This document shows, one piece after another, positions 9,481 through 22,792 of a stretch of 58,374 bases of DNA. A program made the position numbers and the translations under genes. How positions within the stretch are numbered: the first letter of the stretch is position 1; each line of letters starts with the position of its first letter. The notes beneath the pieces are model-generated. The model saw nothing but the letters and a program-made list of their open reading frames with translations, was not told the DNA's origin and did no database searches. Source of the stretch: Halomonas colorata. Lineage in GTDB: Bacteria; Pseudomonadota; Gammaproteobacteria; Pseudomonadales; Halomonadaceae. Location: positions 1-58,374 of the forward strand of contig NZ_JABUZA010000030.1 of the NCBI RefSeq assembly GCF_014897985.1, given 5' to 3'.

Positions 9481-11706
9481 ATGAATGAGATGCAGACAAG
9501 CCAAACCACGCGGGACGGCGATGACTCCGTTGCGACCGATGAAGCCCCCAGCGTCATGCGGCGCTCACGCGTGCATGAAGGATGGTCGTTTCCTCTTGGC
9601 GCCAACTGGGATGGCCTGGGGGTGAATTTCGCGCTATTTTCGGCGCATGCTACTCGGGTCGAGCTGTGCCTGTTTGATGAAACGGGCGAGCATGAGCTGG
9701 AACGCATAGAACTCCCCGAGTATACCGACGAAGTGTGGCACGGCTACCTTCCAGACGTGCGGCCTGGTCAGCTCTACGGCTACCGTGTATATGGACCTTA
9801 CGCACCCGAAGAGGGCCACCGCTTCAACCCCAACAAGCTGCTGCTCGACCCTTACGCCAAACAGATCGTGGGCGAGATCAAGTGGGACGAGGCGCTATTC
9901 GGTTACACCATAGGCCACCCGGATGGCGACCTGAGTTTTGATGAACGTGACAGTGCAGCGTTCATGCCGAAGTCCAAAGTAGTCGATCCGGCCTTTACCT
10001 GGGGGCGCGCCCGTGGAGTACAGCTCCCCTGGGACAAGACGATTGTCTACGAAACCCATGTTCGCGGTTATACCATGCGCCATCCGTCGGTACCTGAAGC
10101 GTTACGCGGTACCTTCGCCGGGCTGATGGTCAACGATGTGGTCGATTACATCCGCTCGCTGGGCGTGTCGTCGGTTGAGCTTTTACCCATTCACGCGTTT
10201 GCCGACGATCAGCACCTGCAAGAGCAGGGGCTACACAACTACTGGGGCTACAACACCCTGGGCTTCTTCGCCCCGCATTCGCGCTATTTATCCGGCGACA
10301 ACGTCAACGAATTCAAGGAGATGGTCGCGCGCTATCATGCTGCGGGCCTTGAAGTCATTCTTGATGTGGTCTACAACCACACCGCTGAAGGTAACGAGCT
10401 CGGCCCGACGCTCTCCCTAAAGGGTATCGACAACGCCTCCTACTACCGCCTGATGCCGGACGAGCCGCGCTACTATATCGACGACACAGGCACCGGCAAC
10501 ACCCTGAATCTGAGCCATCAGCGCGTTCTGCAAATGGTCACCGACTCTCTGCGTTACTGGGCCACCGAAATGCGCGTTGACGGCTTCCGTTTCGATCTGG
10601 CGACCATCCTCGGGCGCGAGCCTCATGGCTTTGACGAAGGCGGTGGCTTTCTCGACTCCTGCCGCCAGGATCCTGTCCTGAGTCAGGTCAAGCTGATTGC
10701 CGAGCCTTGGGACTGCGGTCCCGGTGGTTATCAGGTAGGCGGGTTCCCACCGGGGTGGGCGGAGTGGAACGACCGCTACCGCGATACTGTGCGTTCTTTC
10801 TGGCGCGGCGACGAGGGCAAGCTTCCAGAACTTGCCACACGGCTCATGGGCTCGGCGGATTTCTTCAAGCGCCGCGGCCGGCGACCGTTTGCCTCGGTCA
10901 ACTTCGTTACGGCCCACGACGGCTATACCCTGTTTGATCTGGTGGCCTACAACGATAAGCATAACGAGGCCAACGGCGAGAATAACCAGGATGGCCACAG
11001 CAACAACCTGTCGTGGAACCACGGCGAAGAGGGCCATAGCGATAATGACGAGATTCAGACGATAAGGTTACGCCAGATCCGTAACTTTATCGCCACTACG
11101 CTGTTTTCCCAGGGCGCGCCCATGCTGCTGGCGGGCGACGAACTGCTGCGCACCCAGCAGGGCAACAATAACGCCTACTGTCAGGACAACGAGATCAGTT
11201 GGCTGGACTGGAACCTCGACGGTAACGCCCACGCCATGATCGAGTACGTGCGCCGAGTGACGGCGCTGCGGCTGCGCTACCCCATCCTGCGGCGCGGACG
11301 CTTCCTCTCGGGTGAATACAACGAGGAAATGGGGCTCAAGGAAGTGACTTGGCTGGCTCCGGACGGCAATGAAATGAGCGTTGAGCGTTGGGAGGATTCC
11401 GACGCCCGAACACTGGGGTTGATGCTGGACGGACGTGCCCAGCCCAGCGGCATTCGCCGTGCCGGTGCCGACGTTACCCTACTGCTGATTTTTAATGCTC
11501 ACCACGACTCGGTGGCGTTTCACTTACCCGAAGCCCCTAGCGGCGGGGGCTGGCTGTGCCGCCTCGATACCAGTTGGTCCACCGAGGACGATGCTGATGG
11601 CCAGCGTGCTTTTGGCCAACGCTCTTTTGGAGAGCAACATGTAATGGAAGGCCGTTCGCTGGCCTTGCTGGAACTGGTTCAGCAGCCCGATAACGCCGTC
11701 ACCTAG
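9481..11706 (+). CDS. glgX: Glycogen debranching enzyme (isoamylase type)
   Basis: Hydrolyses alpha-1,6 branch points of glycogen or limit dextrin, freeing linear maltooligosaccharides that TreY and MalQ can use. The 741 residues contain the N-terminal CBM48-like domain (GANWDGLGVNFALFSAHA), DVVYNHTAEGNELGP, VDGFRFDLATILG with nucleophile Asp372, LIAEPWDCGPGGYQVG with Glu408, and the long VTAHDGYTLFDLV and HNEANGENN signature of GlgX/TreX proteins. The start may be ATG 9481 or ATG 9490; neither has a strong ribosome binding site. It lies 36 bases after the DUF2934 gene and 58 before glgE. Confidence 0.94.
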   Translation: MNEMQTSQTTRDGDDSVATDEAPSVMRRSRVHEGWSFPLGANWDGLGVNFALFSAHATRVELCLFDETGEHELERIELPEYTDEVWHGYLPDVRPGQLYGYRVYGPYAPEEGHRFNPNKLLLDPYAKQIVGEIKWDEALFGYTIGHPDGDLSFDERDSAAFMPKSKVVDPAFTWGRARGVQLPWDKTIVYETHVRGYTMRHPSVPEALRGTFAGLMVNDVVDYIRSLGVSSVELLPIHAFADDQHLQEQGLHNYWGYNTLGFFAPHSRYLSGDNVNEFKEMVARYHAAGLEVILDVVYNHTAEGNELGPTLSLKGIDNASYYRLMPDEPRYYIDDTGTGNTLNLSHQRVLQMVTDSLRYWATEMRVDGFRFDLATILGREPHGFDEGGGFLDSCRQDPVLSQVKLIAEPWDCGPGGYQVGGFPPGWAEWNDRYRDTVRSFWRGDEGKLPELATRLMGSADFFKRRGRRPFASVNFVTAHDGYTLFDLVAYNDKHNEANGENNQDGHSNNLSWNHGEEGHSDNDEIQTIRLRQIRNFIATTLFSQGAPMLLAGDELLRTQQGNNNAYCQDNEISWLDWNLDGNAHAMIEYVRRVTALRLRYPILRRGRFLSGEYNEEMGLKEVTWLAPDGNEMSVERWEDSDARTLGLMLDGRAQPSGIRRAGADVTLLLIFNAHHDSVAFHLPEAPSGGGWLCRLDTSWSTEDDADGQRAFGQRSFGEQHVMEGRSLALLELVQQPDNAVT

Positions 11707-11764
11707 CCACGAGGTAGTGCGGAGATGCCCATTGGCATTTCCGCGCTGCAAGGAGATGCATGCA

Positions 11765-13801
<2,037 letters not shown>

Positions 13802-13899
13802 TAAGTTAGGCAATGTATTTGTAGTGTGCTCAACGGTGAGCCGTTCATGAAGGCGCCGGTTGATTCGTTTACACCGATCAAAGCAGGGAGAGCAAGCCC

Positions 13900-16800
13900 A
13901 TGATGGATGCCAGCAGTGAAACACACGCTGTCGAGGCCCTGAATTTTCTGGATGATCCGCTCTGGTACAAGGACGCGGTGATTTACCAGGTACATGTGAA
14001 GTCGTTCTTTGATGCCAACGACGACGGCATCGGCGATTTTGAAGGCCTGATCCAGAAGCTCGACTATATCGTAAGCCTCGGCGTGAACACGATCTGGATA
14101 TTGCCCTTCTACCCGTCACCACGTCGCGATGACGGCTATGATATTGCCGAATACACCGGCGTCAGCCCCGACTACGGCACGCTCGACGATGCCAAGCGCT
14201 TCATCAAGGAGGCACACCAGCGCGGGCTGCGCGTGATTACCGAGCTGGTCATCAACCATACTTCCGACCAGCACGAGTGGTTTCAACGCGCCAGGCATGC
14301 TCCCGCAGGATCGCCAGAAAGGGACTTTTATGTCTGGTCAGACACCGACCAGGCGTACACCGGCACGCGCATCATCTTTCTGGATACCGAATCCTCCAAC
14401 TGGACCTGGGACCCGGTGGCTGGCGCTTATTTCTGGCACCGTTTCTACTCACATCAGCCGGATCTCAACTTTGATAACCCCGTGGTGCTTGATGAAATTA
14501 TCAAGGTCATGGAGTACTGGCTCGATATGGGCGTGGATGGTCTGCGCCTGGATGCGATTCCGTATCTGGTCGAGCGCGAAGGCACCAACAACGAGAACCT
14601 GCCCGAAACCCACGTGGTGCTCAAGAAGATCCGTGCGGTGCTCGACGAGCGCTACCCCGACCGCATGCTGCTTGCCGAAGCCAACCAGTGGCCTGAAGAT
14701 ACCCGGCCCTACTTCGGCGATGGCGACGAGTGCCACATGGCGTTCCACTTCCCCCTGATGCCGCGCATGTACATGGCACTCGCCCAGGAAGACCGCTTCC
14801 CGATCACCGACATATTACGCCAGACGCCGGAAATTCCCGCCACCTGTCAATGGGCGATCTTTTTGCGTAACCATGACGAGCTGACGCTTGAAATGGTCAC
14901 CGACAAGGAACGCGACTATCTGTGGAACCATTACGCGGCGGATCGTCGGGCACGCATTAACCTGGGTATTCGTCGACGCCTGGCGCCGCTATTGGAGCGT
15001 GACCGGCGGCGTGTTGAACTGCTCAACAGTCTGCTGCTTTCCATGCCGGGCACGCCGGTGCTGTATTACGGCGACGAGATCGGCATGGGCGACAATATTT
15101 ACCTTGGCGACCGTGACGGTGTACGCACTCCTATGCAGTGGTCGGTCGACCGTAATGGGGGCTTCTCGCGTGCCGATCCGGCGAGCCTGGTTCTGCCACC
15201 GGTCATGGACCCGCTGTATGGCTATCAGACCGTCAATGTCGAGGCGCAAGTGCGCGATCCGCACTCACTGCTCAATAACCAGCGCCGGCTGCTCGTCGTG
15301 CGCAGTCAGCACCGCGCCTTTAGCCGCGGCACCATGCGGCCGCTCTACCCAGCCAACCGGCATATTCTGGCTTACCTGCGCGAGATGACCCTCGACAATG
15401 GCGAGACGGAAACGCTGCTCTGCGTAGCGAACGTCGCCAGCACCGCCCAAGCGGTGGAGCTGGATCTTTCCGCCTTCGCAGGCAAAGTGCCGGTGGAAAT
15501 GGTCGGCGGCAGTGCCTTTCCGCCGGTGGGCAGCCTACCTTACCTGCTGACGCTCCCACCCTACGGTTTTTTCTGGTTCCTGCTGGCCCCGGCAACCGCC
15601 ATGCCCGAGTGGCATACGCCGGTACCCGAGCCGATGCCGGATTACGTCACCTTGATTATCAAAAAGCGCCTTGAGGAGATTTTTGCAGGCTCATCAAGAC
15701 AACTGCTTGAACATGAAACGCTGCCCCATTACTTGCCCAAGCGGCGCTGGTTCGCGGCCAAACAGGCACGTATCGAGGATATCCACCTGAACTCGCTGGC
15801 AAGCCTTGAGCACAGCGGCCATACCCTGCTGTTCAGCGAGCTGGAAATCACCCATGCACAAGGCAGCGAGCGTTACCAGTTACCCCTGGCATTCCTGGGT
15901 GAAGATGAGCAAAGCAGCCCTCTGGCCCAACAGCTTGCCATGGCCCGGGTACGCCGCTTCCATGAAGTGGGCCTGCTTACCGATGCGTTCACCCTGGATG
16001 CGTTTACGCTGGCCGTTCTTGACGCCATGCGGCAGGCAATCGTGCTGCCAAGCTCGAAAGGCGCTATCCACTTCCTGCCGACGCCGGAGCTTATCGAGCT
16101 TTCGCTGCCCGAGCACCCGGAGATTGCCCAGCAGGGCGCCGAGCAGTCCAATAGCTCAGTGGTGATCAATCATCAACTGGTGCTCAAGCTGTTTCGTCGC
16201 CTGGAGTCCGGCGTTCACCCGGAAGCCGAGATCGGCCGCTACCTGACCGAGCGGGGCTTTATCAACACCGCGCCGCTGCTTGGCGAAGTAACCCAGATCG
16301 ATGAACAGGGCACCCCGCAGACACTGATGATTCTGCAGGGCTTTATCGATAACCAGGGCGATGCCTGGTCATGGACTCGCGCGACACTTGAGCGCGCCAT
16401 TCGTGAAGCGCTGGCGGATGATCATCAGGGCCGCGAGTTTGCGCGCGATGAATCCCATTACGGTGCATTCGAAGAGCTGGAAGCGTTTGCCGCCACGCTG
16501 GGGCAGCGGCTGGGCGAGCTGCATATGGTGCTGGCAATGCCCAGCAATGAACCGGCGTTCATGACCGAGGTAGCCGACTCCAGCCATGTCGCGCACTGGA
16601 AACAGCGTGTAACTCAGCGTGTTGAAGAAGCGCTGGAGCTACTTGAACGCCACATTGGCGCTGCCGATGAAGCCGAACAGCAGATTGCCTCTAACGTTCT
16701 GGCGCAGCGCGATACCCTTCTGACCTCCATTGAATATATGGCGGACCTTGCCGAGGGTAGCCTCATCACACGTATCCACGGCGATCTGCATCTTGGCCAG

Positions 16801-17253
16801 GTACTGGTTGCCCATGACGATGCCTATATCATCGACTTTGAAGGCGAGCCTGCCCGCCCCCTTGAAGAGCGGCGCGCCAAGGATAGCCCGCTGCGTGATG
16901 TGGCCGGCATGCTGCGCTCCTTCGACTACGCCTATGCCAAGATTGAAGAGGCTCAGTCCGGTGGCAGCGAAAGCGCGGATACCCACACGCGCACTAGCCA
17001 CGATGTGGTAGAGCAGTACCTGCTTAGAGGGCGCCAGGTATTTCTGAATGCCTACTGGCAGGCCACCCTGGATCTTCCTCACGAATGGAAACAGGCTAAC
17101 GGCGCTGCGGCGGCGGTCGATCTGTTCGTGCTCGAAAAGACCGCCTACGAAATTGCCTATGAAGCCGCCAACCGCCCCGCTTGGCTGGGCGTACCGCTGC
17201 GCGGTCTGGCAGCACTTGTCGAACAACTAAGCCCGGGAGAGCCACATGAATGA
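13900..17253 (+). CDS. treS: Trehalose synthase fused to maltokinase
   Basis: A 1117-residue fusion. Residues about 20-570 are TreS (GH13), which interconverts trehalose and maltose: [16 protein letters not shown] near the start, LRLDAIPYL with nucleophile Asp218, LLAEANQWP with Glu260, and [10 protein letters not shown]. Residues about 600-1117 are the Pep2/Mak maltokinase, with [10 protein letters not shown] at its start, [10 protein letters not shown] (His960, Asp962) as catalytic loop, and [15 protein letters not shown] for metal binding. Together they turn trehalose into maltose and then maltose-1-phosphate for GlgE. In Mycobacterium the two parts are separate proteins that form a complex; the fused form is common in proteobacteria. 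CAGGGAG is 9 bases before the ATG. It overlaps glgB by 8 bases. Confidence 0.95.
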   Translation: MMDASSETHAVEALNFLDDPLWYKDAVIYQVHVKSFFDANDDGIGDFEGLIQKLDYIVSLGVNTIWILPFYPSPRRDDGYDIAEYTGVSPDYGTLDDAKRFIKEAHQRGLRVITELVINHTSDQHEWFQRARHAPAGSPERDFYVWSDTDQAYTGTRIIFLDTESSNWTWDPVAGAYFWHRFYSHQPDLNFDNPVVLDEIIKVMEYWLDMGVDGLRLDAIPYLVEREGTNNENLPETHVVLKKIRAVLDERYPDRMLLAEANQWPEDTRPYFGDGDECHMAFHFPLMPRMYMALAQEDRFPITDILRQTPEIPATCQWAIFLRNHDELTLEMVTDKERDYLWNHYAADRRARINLGIRRRLAPLLERDRRRVELLNSLLLSMPGTPVLYYGDEIGMGDNIYLGDRDGVRTPMQWSVDRNGGFSRADPASLVLPPVMDPLYGYQTVNVEAQVRDPHSLLNNQRRLLVVRSQHRAFSRGTMRPLYPANRHILAYLREMTLDNGETETLLCVANVASTAQAVELDLSAFAGKVPVEMVGGSAFPPVGSLPYLLTLPPYGFFWFLLAPATAMPEWHTPVPEPMPDYVTLIIKKRLEEIFAGSSRQLLEHETLPHYLPKRRWFAAKQARIEDIHLNSLASLEHSGHTLLFSELEITHAQGSERYQLPLAFLGEDEQSSPLAQQLAMARVRRFHEVGLLTDAFTLDAFTLAVLDAMRQAIVLPSSKGAIHFLPTPELIELSLPEHPEIAQQGAEQSNSSVVINHQLVLKLFRRLESGVHPEAEIGRYLTERGFINTAPLLGEVTQIDEQGTPQTLMILQGFIDNQGDAWSWTRATLERAIREALADDHQGREFARDESHYGAFEELEAFAATLGQRLGELHMVLAMPSNEPAFMTEVADSSHVAHWKQRVTQRVEEALELLERHIGAADEAEQQIASNVLAQRDTLLTSIEYMADLAEGSLITRIHGDLHLGQVLVAHDDAYIIDFEGEPARPLEERRAKDSPLRDVAGMLRSFDYAYAKIEEAQSGGSESADTHTRTSHDVVEQYLLRGRQVFLNAYWQATLDLPHEWKQANGAAAAVDLFVLEKTAYEIAYEAANRPAWLGVPLRGLAALVEQLSPGEPHE

Positions 17254-19483
17254 GGTGATGCACACCAGACCCACGTCAAGCCTCACGGTAGATCGTACCT
17301 TGTGGCTGACCGACGATGACGCCAATGCATTGATACAGGGCACTCATCGTGACCCCTTTTCGTTGCTCGGCTTGCATAGCGATGCCAAAGGCTCGTTCCT
17401 GCGAGTATTTATGCCCGGCGCCGTGGGAGTGGATGTTCTCGACCGTGAAGACGATACCTTACGCAGCTGCCTGACGAGTATGCAGATTCCCGGGCTATTC
17501 GCCGCCCGGTTGTCTCACAGCGCCCCTTACCGGCTGCGTATTCGTTGGCCGCAGGGCGAGCAGATAACCGAGGACCCTTACAGCTTTGGCTTACTGCTAG
17601 GGGAAATGGATCTTTACCTGCTCGGCGAAGGTAATCACCGCAACCTGGGGCACTGCCTGGGCGCGCAGCCCATGACGGTGGAAGGCGTGCAGGGTGTGCG
17701 CTTCGCCGTTTGGGCACCCAATGCGCGGCGGGTATCGGTGGTTGGTAACTTCAACAGCTGGGACGGGCGGCGCCATGTAATGCGCCTGCGCCACCCAGCC
17801 GGGGTATGGGAGCTGTTCGTGCCACGGCTTGGGCCAGGAGAATCGTATAAATACGAGATTCTCGAGCCCCAGGGCACGCTCGGCCTGCGCGCCGACCCTA
17901 TCGCCCTGGCGACCGAAGCACCGCCCAGCACCGCCTCGGTGGTGGCCGATACCACGCCCTTTGTCTGGCATGACGATGAGTGGATCGCCAGCCGCGGAAA
18001 GGCGCACGCCGTATCACGCCCTATCAGTATCTACGAAGTGCATGCGGCCTCGTGGCGCAAGCATGGCGGCGACAATGGCGAGCTCTACAGCTGGCGCGAT
18101 ATGGCCACGCACTTGATCCCTTATGTGCTCGATATGGGGTTCACCCACGTTGAGCTTTTACCCATCATGGAGCACCCTTTCGGCGGCTCCTGGGGCTATC
18201 AGCCGCTCAGCCAGTTTGCCCCCAGCGCGCGTTTCGGCACGCCTGCCGACTTCGCTTATTTCGTCGATGAGTGCCACCGCGCCGGGCTCGGCGTAATACT
18301 CGACTGGGTGCCCGCCCACTTTCCTACCGACCCGCATGGCCTTGCCCGCTTTGACGGCACCGCCCTGTATGAATATGAACACCCTTTCGAGGGGTTTCAT
18401 CAGGACTGGAACACCTATATCTACAATCTGGGCCGACGCGAAGTGCACGGTTTCATGCTGGCCTCGGCGCTGCACTGGCTGAAGCATTTCCATATCGATG
18501 CCCTGCGTGTGGATGCCGTGGCCTCGATGCTGTATCGCAACTACTCGCGCAACGAAGGCGAGTGGATCCCTAACCGCCACGGCGGCCAGGAGAATCTCGA
18601 GACCATCGATTTTCTGCGCCACCTCAATGAGGTCATCGCCGAGGAAGTTCCCGGCACCGTGGTCATCGCCGAGGAATCCACCGCCTGGCCCGGCGTCACC
18701 CAGCCGACCGAGAAAGGCGGGTTGGGTTTTGCTTACAAGTGGAACATGGGCTGGATGCACGACACGCTGGAGTACATCTCTAAAGATCCGGTCTATCGCG
18801 CCTACTCGCATCACGAAATGACCTTCCCTATGGTCTATGCCTTTTCCGAGCATTACGTCTTGCCGATTTCCCACGACGAGGTGGTACACGGCAAGGGTTC
18901 CTTGATCGGCAAGATGCCCGGTGATGAGTGGCAGCAGTTTGCCAACCTGCGCGCCTACCTTTCCATCATGTGGTCGCAGCCTGGCAAGAAGCTTTTATTC
19001 ATGGGCTGCGAGTTTGGTCAGTGGCGTGAGTGGAACCACGATCGGGAGCTGGACTGGTCACTGCTTGCCGAGCCCCGCCATGCCGGTATTCAACGGCTGC
19101 TGGGTGATCTCAACCGCTGCTACAAGGAGCTACCCGCGCTGCACGAATGCGATAGCGAGCCTCAAGGGTTTACCTGGGTGGTGGGCAATGACGAAACCAA
19201 CAGCGTATTTGCCTGGCTGCGCTGGAGTACCACAGGCGAGCCGCTGCTGGTGGTTGCCAACATGACGCCGATTCCCCGCGAGGGTTACCGCTTGGGCGTG
19301 CCGATGGCGGGCAGTTGGGAAGAGTGCCTGAACAGCGATGCCGAATGCTATGGCGGCTCCAATATGGGTAATCTGGGGCGCATCACCGCAAAAGATGCCC
19401 CGCTTCACGGCCAAAGCGCCAGCCTTGAGCTGACCTTGCCGCCGCTGGCGGTGCTGTTGCTGCGCCCCTCTGGAGCGCTTTAG
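17246..19483 (+). CDS. glgB: 1,4-alpha-glucan branching enzyme
   Basis: Cuts alpha-1,4 chains and reattaches them by alpha-1,6 links, giving branched glycogen from the linear products of GlgE and GlgA. The 745 residues include two N-terminal CBM48-like modules ([11 protein letters not shown] near residue 35 and [20 protein letters not shown]), [26 protein letters not shown] with nucleophile Asp423, [14 protein letters not shown] with Glu476, and [14 protein letters not shown]. The ATG overlaps the treS stop. It is the last gene of the run and is followed 27 bases later by a strong terminator. Confidence 0.96.
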   Translation: MNEVMHTRPTSSLTVDRTLWLTDDDANALIQGTHRDPFSLLGLHSDAKGSFLRVFMPGAVGVDVLDREDDTLRSCLTSMQIPGLFAARLSHSAPYRLRIRWPQGEQITEDPYSFGLLLGEMDLYLLGEGNHRNLGHCLGAQPMTVEGVQGVRFAVWAPNARRVSVVGNFNSWDGRRHVMRLRHPAGVWELFVPRLGPGESYKYEILEPQGTLGLRADPIALATEAPPSTASVVADTTPFVWHDDEWIASRGKAHAVSRPISIYEVHAASWRKHGGDNGELYSWRDMATHLIPYVLDMGFTHVELLPIMEHPFGGSWGYQPLSQFAPSARFGTPADFAYFVDECHRAGLGVILDWVPAHFPTDPHGLARFDGTALYEYEHPFEGFHQDWNTYIYNLGRREVHGFMLASALHWLKHFHIDALRVDAVASMLYRNYSRNEGEWIPNRHGGQENLETIDFLRHLNEVIAEEVPGTVVIAEESTAWPGVTQPTEKGGLGFAYKWNMGWMHDTLEYISKDPVYRAYSHHEMTFPMVYAFSEHYVLPISHDEVVHGKGSLIGKMPGDEWQQFANLRAYLSIMWSQPGKKLLFMGCEFGQWREWNHDRELDWSLLAEPRHAGIQRLLGDLNRCYKELPALHECDSEPQGFTWVVGNDETNSVFAWLRWSTTGEPLLVVANMTPIPREGYRLGVPMAGSWEECLNSDAECYGGSNMGNLGRITAKDAPLHGQSASLELTLPPLAVLLLRPSGAL

Positions 19484-19510
19484 GCTCAGCCTTTGTAAAT
19501 TAAGGCCCCA

Positions 19511-19546
19511 AAGCCCCTGACGCTTTATCGTGTCAGGGGCTTTTTT
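19511..19546 (+). terminator. Intrinsic terminator after glgB
   Basis: An 11-bp perfect stem (AAGCCCCTGAC with GTCAGGGGCTT, loop of 10) is followed by six T residues. It is 27 bases after glgB and defines the end of the glycogen/trehalose transcript. The converging GNAT gene ends 30 bases further on. Confidence 0.92.
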
Positions 19547-19576
19547 CTTCAAGACGCGGATAAATTACGGTTTACA

Positions 19577-20170
19577 TCAGGGTGTGCGATAGCTTTCCAG
19601 CTTGCTGTTTAGATGCATGCGCACGGCAGGCCATTCCGAGGCAATAATCGAATACACCACGGTGTCGCGTAGCGAACCGTCACGCATGATCTGATGGCTA
19701 CGCAGAATGCCATCCTGTTTGGCCCCTAGACGTTCAATCGCCTGGCGCGATGCCTGGTTAAAGAAATGTGTACGCAGCTCGACCGCCACCGCCTCTGAGG
19801 CTTCAAATAGATTCTGCAGCATCAGAAACTTGCACTCAGTATTCACGGCCGTACGCCGAACCGACTGCGAATACCACGTATAGCCGAGCATCGCGCGTCG
19901 GTTAGGGGCATCGACCTGATAAAATCGCGTGGTGCCGACAATATCACCACTTATTTTATGGCGTACGGCATAGGCAATATTGCCCGTTTTCGCATCTTCT
20001 ATCGCGCGTTCAACATAGGCGCCTATTTCATCCGGTTGAGGCACACTGGCGTACCAGATTTTCCACGCTTCCCCCTCGGCAACTGCCTGCTGTAGCGGCT
20101 CGATGTGCCCTGAGTGCAAATGTTCAAGAACTATATGTTCGCCTTCCAGCTGCTGCTCTTTAATAAACAT
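19577..20170 (-). CDS. GNAT family N-acetyltransferase (RimJ/RimL-like)
   Basis: Predicted to acetylate an amino group using acetyl-CoA; the substrate cannot be read from sequence. About 197 residues with the RimJ/RimL-type layout: LEHLHSGHIEPL near the start, then YAVRHKISGDIVGTTRFYQ, RRAMLGYTWYSQSVRRTAVNTECKF for strand beta4 and acetyl-CoA binding, and RLGAKQDGILRSH near the end, a pattern seen in proteins annotated as RimL-like. The start is placed at ATG 20170 because AGGGGA lies 9 bases upstream; a GTG at 20176 is too close to it. It converges on glgB and stands alone. Confidence 0.8.
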   Translation of the reverse strand: MFIKEQQLEGEHIVLEHLHSGHIEPLQQAVAEGEAWKIWYASVPQPDEIGAYVERAIEDAKTGNIAYAVRHKISGDIVGTTRFYQVDAPNRRAMLGYTWYSQSVRRTAVNTECKFLMLQNLFEASEAVAVELRTHFFNQASRQAIERLGAKQDGILRSHQIMRDGSLRDTVVYSIIASEWPAVRMHLNSKLESYRTP

Positions 20171-20316
20171 GGTCACTGTTCCCCTGTCGTAATCCTAACG
20201 CTCAATAATCCCATTAGCATCGCATTAACCGTTGGTAAGCCGCTACTGTGGCACCGGCACAAATTAGGTAGGATAGCCGCCACGTTTTATTTATCTGTTC
20301 AGGATCATCACCCGCC

Positions 20317-21546
20317 ATGCTCAATGGAATCTGGTTAAGCTTTTTTATGGCCGCGTTTGCCGGCGCGCTCTGGCAGTGGCTGGTGGGTGGGGATGGCGAA
20401 GTTTTCGCGCGCCTGGTGCAGTCGCTTTTCGATATGGCCAAGGTGAGCGTGGATATCATCCTGGTGTTGCTGGGTGCCATGACGCTTTGGCTGGGGTTTT
20501 TATCCATTGCCGAAAAGGCGGGCATGATTCGCCTGCTAGGCCGGGTGCTGGACCCGCTTTTTTGCCGGTTGATGCCGGAAGTGCCCCGGGGCCACCCGGC
20601 GATGGGCCTGATCAGCATGAACTTTGCGGCCAATATTCTGGGGCTGGATAACGCCGCCACGCCCATTGGGATAAAGGCCATGCATTCGCTGCAATCGCTT
20701 AATCCCAGCCGCGATACGGCCAGCAACGCCCAGATCCTGTTTCTGGTGCTCAACACCTCATCGCTGACCCTCTTGCCCGTCACCATTTTCATGTACCGCG
20801 CCCAACAGGGTGCCGCCGATCCAACGCTCGTGTTTCTGCCTATTCTACTGGCCACCAGTGCTTCCAGCTTCGTGGGGCTATTGGCGGTGGCCCTGGTTCA
20901 GCGTTTAAAGCTCTGGCACCCCACGGTGCTTGCCTACTTTGCCGTGGCGGCCCTTGGCCTGGGCCTGCTGATTACCACTCTGGCCGGGCTTTCCGCCGAG
21001 GCGCTGGCCGCAGCCTCGACGCTGGTGGGTAACCTGACGCTGTTCAGCATTGTCATCATGTTTTTGGTGGTGGGCGCCTTGCGGGGCGTCAAGGTATATG
21101 ACGCCTTTATCGAAGGGGCGAAGGAAGGGGTGAGTTTTACCCTGACGCTCTTGCCTTACCTGATCGCCATGCTGGTAGCCGTAGGCGTCTTACGCGCCAG
21201 CGGCGTTCTGGATGCAGGACTTGCCGGCGTGCGCTGGCTGGTAGAAGGGTTTGGGTGGGACACGCGCTTTGTGGATGCATTGCCTACCGCGTTTATCAAG
21301 CCGCTTTCCGGCGGCGGCGCGCGGGCGATGATGATCGAGACCATGAACAACTTCGGCGTGGACAGCTTCCCGGGGCTATTGGCGGCCACGTTGCAAGGCA
21401 GCACCGAGACCACCTTTTACGTACTGGCGGTCTATTTTGGCGCAGTGGGCATCAGCCGTATTCGTCACGGTTTGGGGTGTGCATTGATCGCCGATGCCGC
21501 GGGTATCCTCACGGCAATCGGCGTGTGTTACTGGTTCTTCGGCTAG
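20317..21546 (+). CDS. Fused SpmA/SpmB-like nucleoside-recognition (Gate) membrane protein
   Basis: A 409-residue protein with about eight to ten hydrophobic segments. The first half matches SpmA (FLSIAEKAGMIRLLGR, FAANILGLDNAATPIGIKAM) and the second half SpmB (SGGGARAMMIETM, LQGSTETTFYVLAVYFG); each carries a nucleoside-recognition/Gate motif. In Bacillus spmA and spmB are separate genes needed for spore dehydration. In non-sporulating gammaproteobacteria the fused form is widespread and its role unknown; small-molecule transport is a reasonable guess. It is transcribed alone and its stop is only 4 bases from that of the converging serine hydrolase gene. Confidence 0.85.
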   Translation: MLNGIWLSFFMAAFAGALWQWLVGGDGEVFARLVQSLFDMAKVSVDIILVLLGAMTLWLGFLSIAEKAGMIRLLGRVLDPLFCRLMPEVPRGHPAMGLISMNFAANILGLDNAATPIGIKAMHSLQSLNPSRDTASNAQILFLVLNTSSLTLLPVTIFMYRAQQGAADPTLVFLPILLATSASSFVGLLAVALVQRLKLWHPTVLAYFAVAALGLGLLITTLAGLSAEALAAASTLVGNLTLFSIVIMFLVVGALRGVKVYDAFIEGAKEGVSFTLTLLPYLIAMLVAVGVLRASGVLDAGLAGVRWLVEGFGWDTRFVDALPTAFIKPLSGGGARAMMIETMNNFGVDSFPGLLAATLQGSTETTFYVLAVYFGAVGISRIRHGLGCALIADAAGILTAIGVCYWFFG

Positions 21547-21550
21547 GCGC

Positions 21551-22744
21551 TTACTGACTTTCACCCGCCAGATGATCGCTTAGCGCGTGGAAGAACTGGG
21601 TGATCGGGACGATTTCGAAGGCTTCAGCCTTGGGCTGGGCGCTGGTCATGGCGATCACCATGTCGTTGTCCGGGTCGATGAACACCCACTGGCCAAAGAT
21701 GCCTACCGCCGAGAAGGCGCCCTCGCCTTCCGGCCACCAGGAGTAGCCGTACTCGACCTCTTCGCCGCCGATCTCATGGGGCCTTGCCGACTCCGCCACC
21801 CAGCCTTCGGGCAGCACGTTGGGCTCGTTATACTCATCCAGCACAAACTGCCCAAAGCGAGCATAGTCTTTGAGCGTGATCAAAAGCCCACTGCCGCCAA
21901 TCTCCTGGCCGTCCTCGCTATCCAGCCACCACTTGGCATCGGTTTCCATGCCGTAACCGGCCCAGATCTTCTCGGATAGATACTCCGAGGCGCTCTTGCC
22001 CACCGCACCGTTGATGATCGCCGAGAGCAGCTGGGTTTCGCCGGTGCTGTAGTTCCACACCTCACCAGGCTCACCGGCGCGCTCGAGGCTGCCCATGAAC
22101 TCTAAAAGCGCACCGGGACGCTGCTCAAGCTGCACTTCGAGCATCTGGCGGCGCTGGGACTCCGGATCAGCGTAGGTTTCATCCCAGGCAACACCGGAGG
22201 CCATCAGCAGAATCTGCTCGACGGTGACGTCGTCGTAAACGCTGCCCTCGAGTTCGGGCACGTACTTGCTGACGGCATCATCCAGGCTTTCGATATGGCC
22301 GTCGTTGAGCGCCGCGCCAATCAGCGTCGAGGAGATCGACTTGGCGATCGACATTGACATCCAGGGCGTCTTAGCCGTATTGCCCAAAGCGTACTGCTCG
22401 AACACCACATCGTTGTCGTGCACCGCCATCAGGCCGCTCACCCGGTTGAGCGCCATGAAGTCGTAAATATCATAGGTCACGCCTTCATGGGTGAGCGAAA
22501 AATCCTCGAGCGAGGTGTCGCGCGTGCCGAACTCATGCGGGGCGCTTGCCGCCTTGACCGTACGGGTCGGAAAAAGCCGGTCGATATGGCGGGAAAGCTC
22601 CACCTGTTCGTCGGGCATCATGCGCCCGCTGTAGAGCTTGCGCACCTCAGCCTGGCTCTGCTCAGAGCTCTGGGCAAGGCTTGCGCTTGAAACAAGCGTG
22701 AGCGCCGCCGCGATCAAGGGCGAGCGATAGGTCATCGAAGTCAT
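21551..22744 (-). CDS. Exported serine hydrolase, class C beta-lactamase family
   Basis: About 397 residues with an N-terminal signal peptide (RSPLIAAALTLVSSASLAQ, cleavage expected after Ala24 or nearby), so periplasmic. The penicillin-binding-protein-like fold is indicated by SIAK (Ser132, Lys135) and Tyr232 in NYSTGETQLL, the equivalent of the YxN motif with Thr in place of Asn. The C-terminal KTG-type triad is not obvious. This suggests an esterase or peptidase rather than a true beta-lactamase. ATG 22744 is chosen since GGGAA lies 5-9 bases upstream and the signal peptide begins there; the frame itself runs up to 22783. No antibiotic function can be claimed. Confidence 0.82.
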   Translation of the reverse strand: MTSMTYRSPLIAAALTLVSSASLAQSSEQSQAEVRKLYSGRMMPDEQVELSRHIDRLFPTRTVKAASAPHEFGTRDTSLEDFSLTHEGVTYDIYDFMALNRVSGLMAVHDNDVVFEQYALGNTAKTPWMSMSIAKSISSTLIGAALNDGHIESLDDAVSKYVPELEGSVYDDVTVEQILLMASGVAWDETYADPESQRRQMLEVQLEQRPGALLEFMGSLERAGEPGEVWNYSTGETQLLSAIINGAVGKSASEYLSEKIWAGYGMETDAKWWLDSEDGQEIGGSGLLITLKDYARFGQFVLDEYNEPNVLPEGWVAESARPHEIGGEEVEYGYSWWPEGEGAFSAVGIFGQWVFIDPDNDMVIAMTSAQPKAEAFEIVPITQFFHALSDHLAGESQ

Positions 22745-22792
22745 GGCATTCCCATTAAATAAGTGAAAACCAAGCGCGATCAAGCGCCGAAC

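Noticed and set aside
18158..18889. 243-codon minus-strand frame opposite glgB
   Set aside because: Fully covered by glgB with catalytic motifs in place; no family resemblance.
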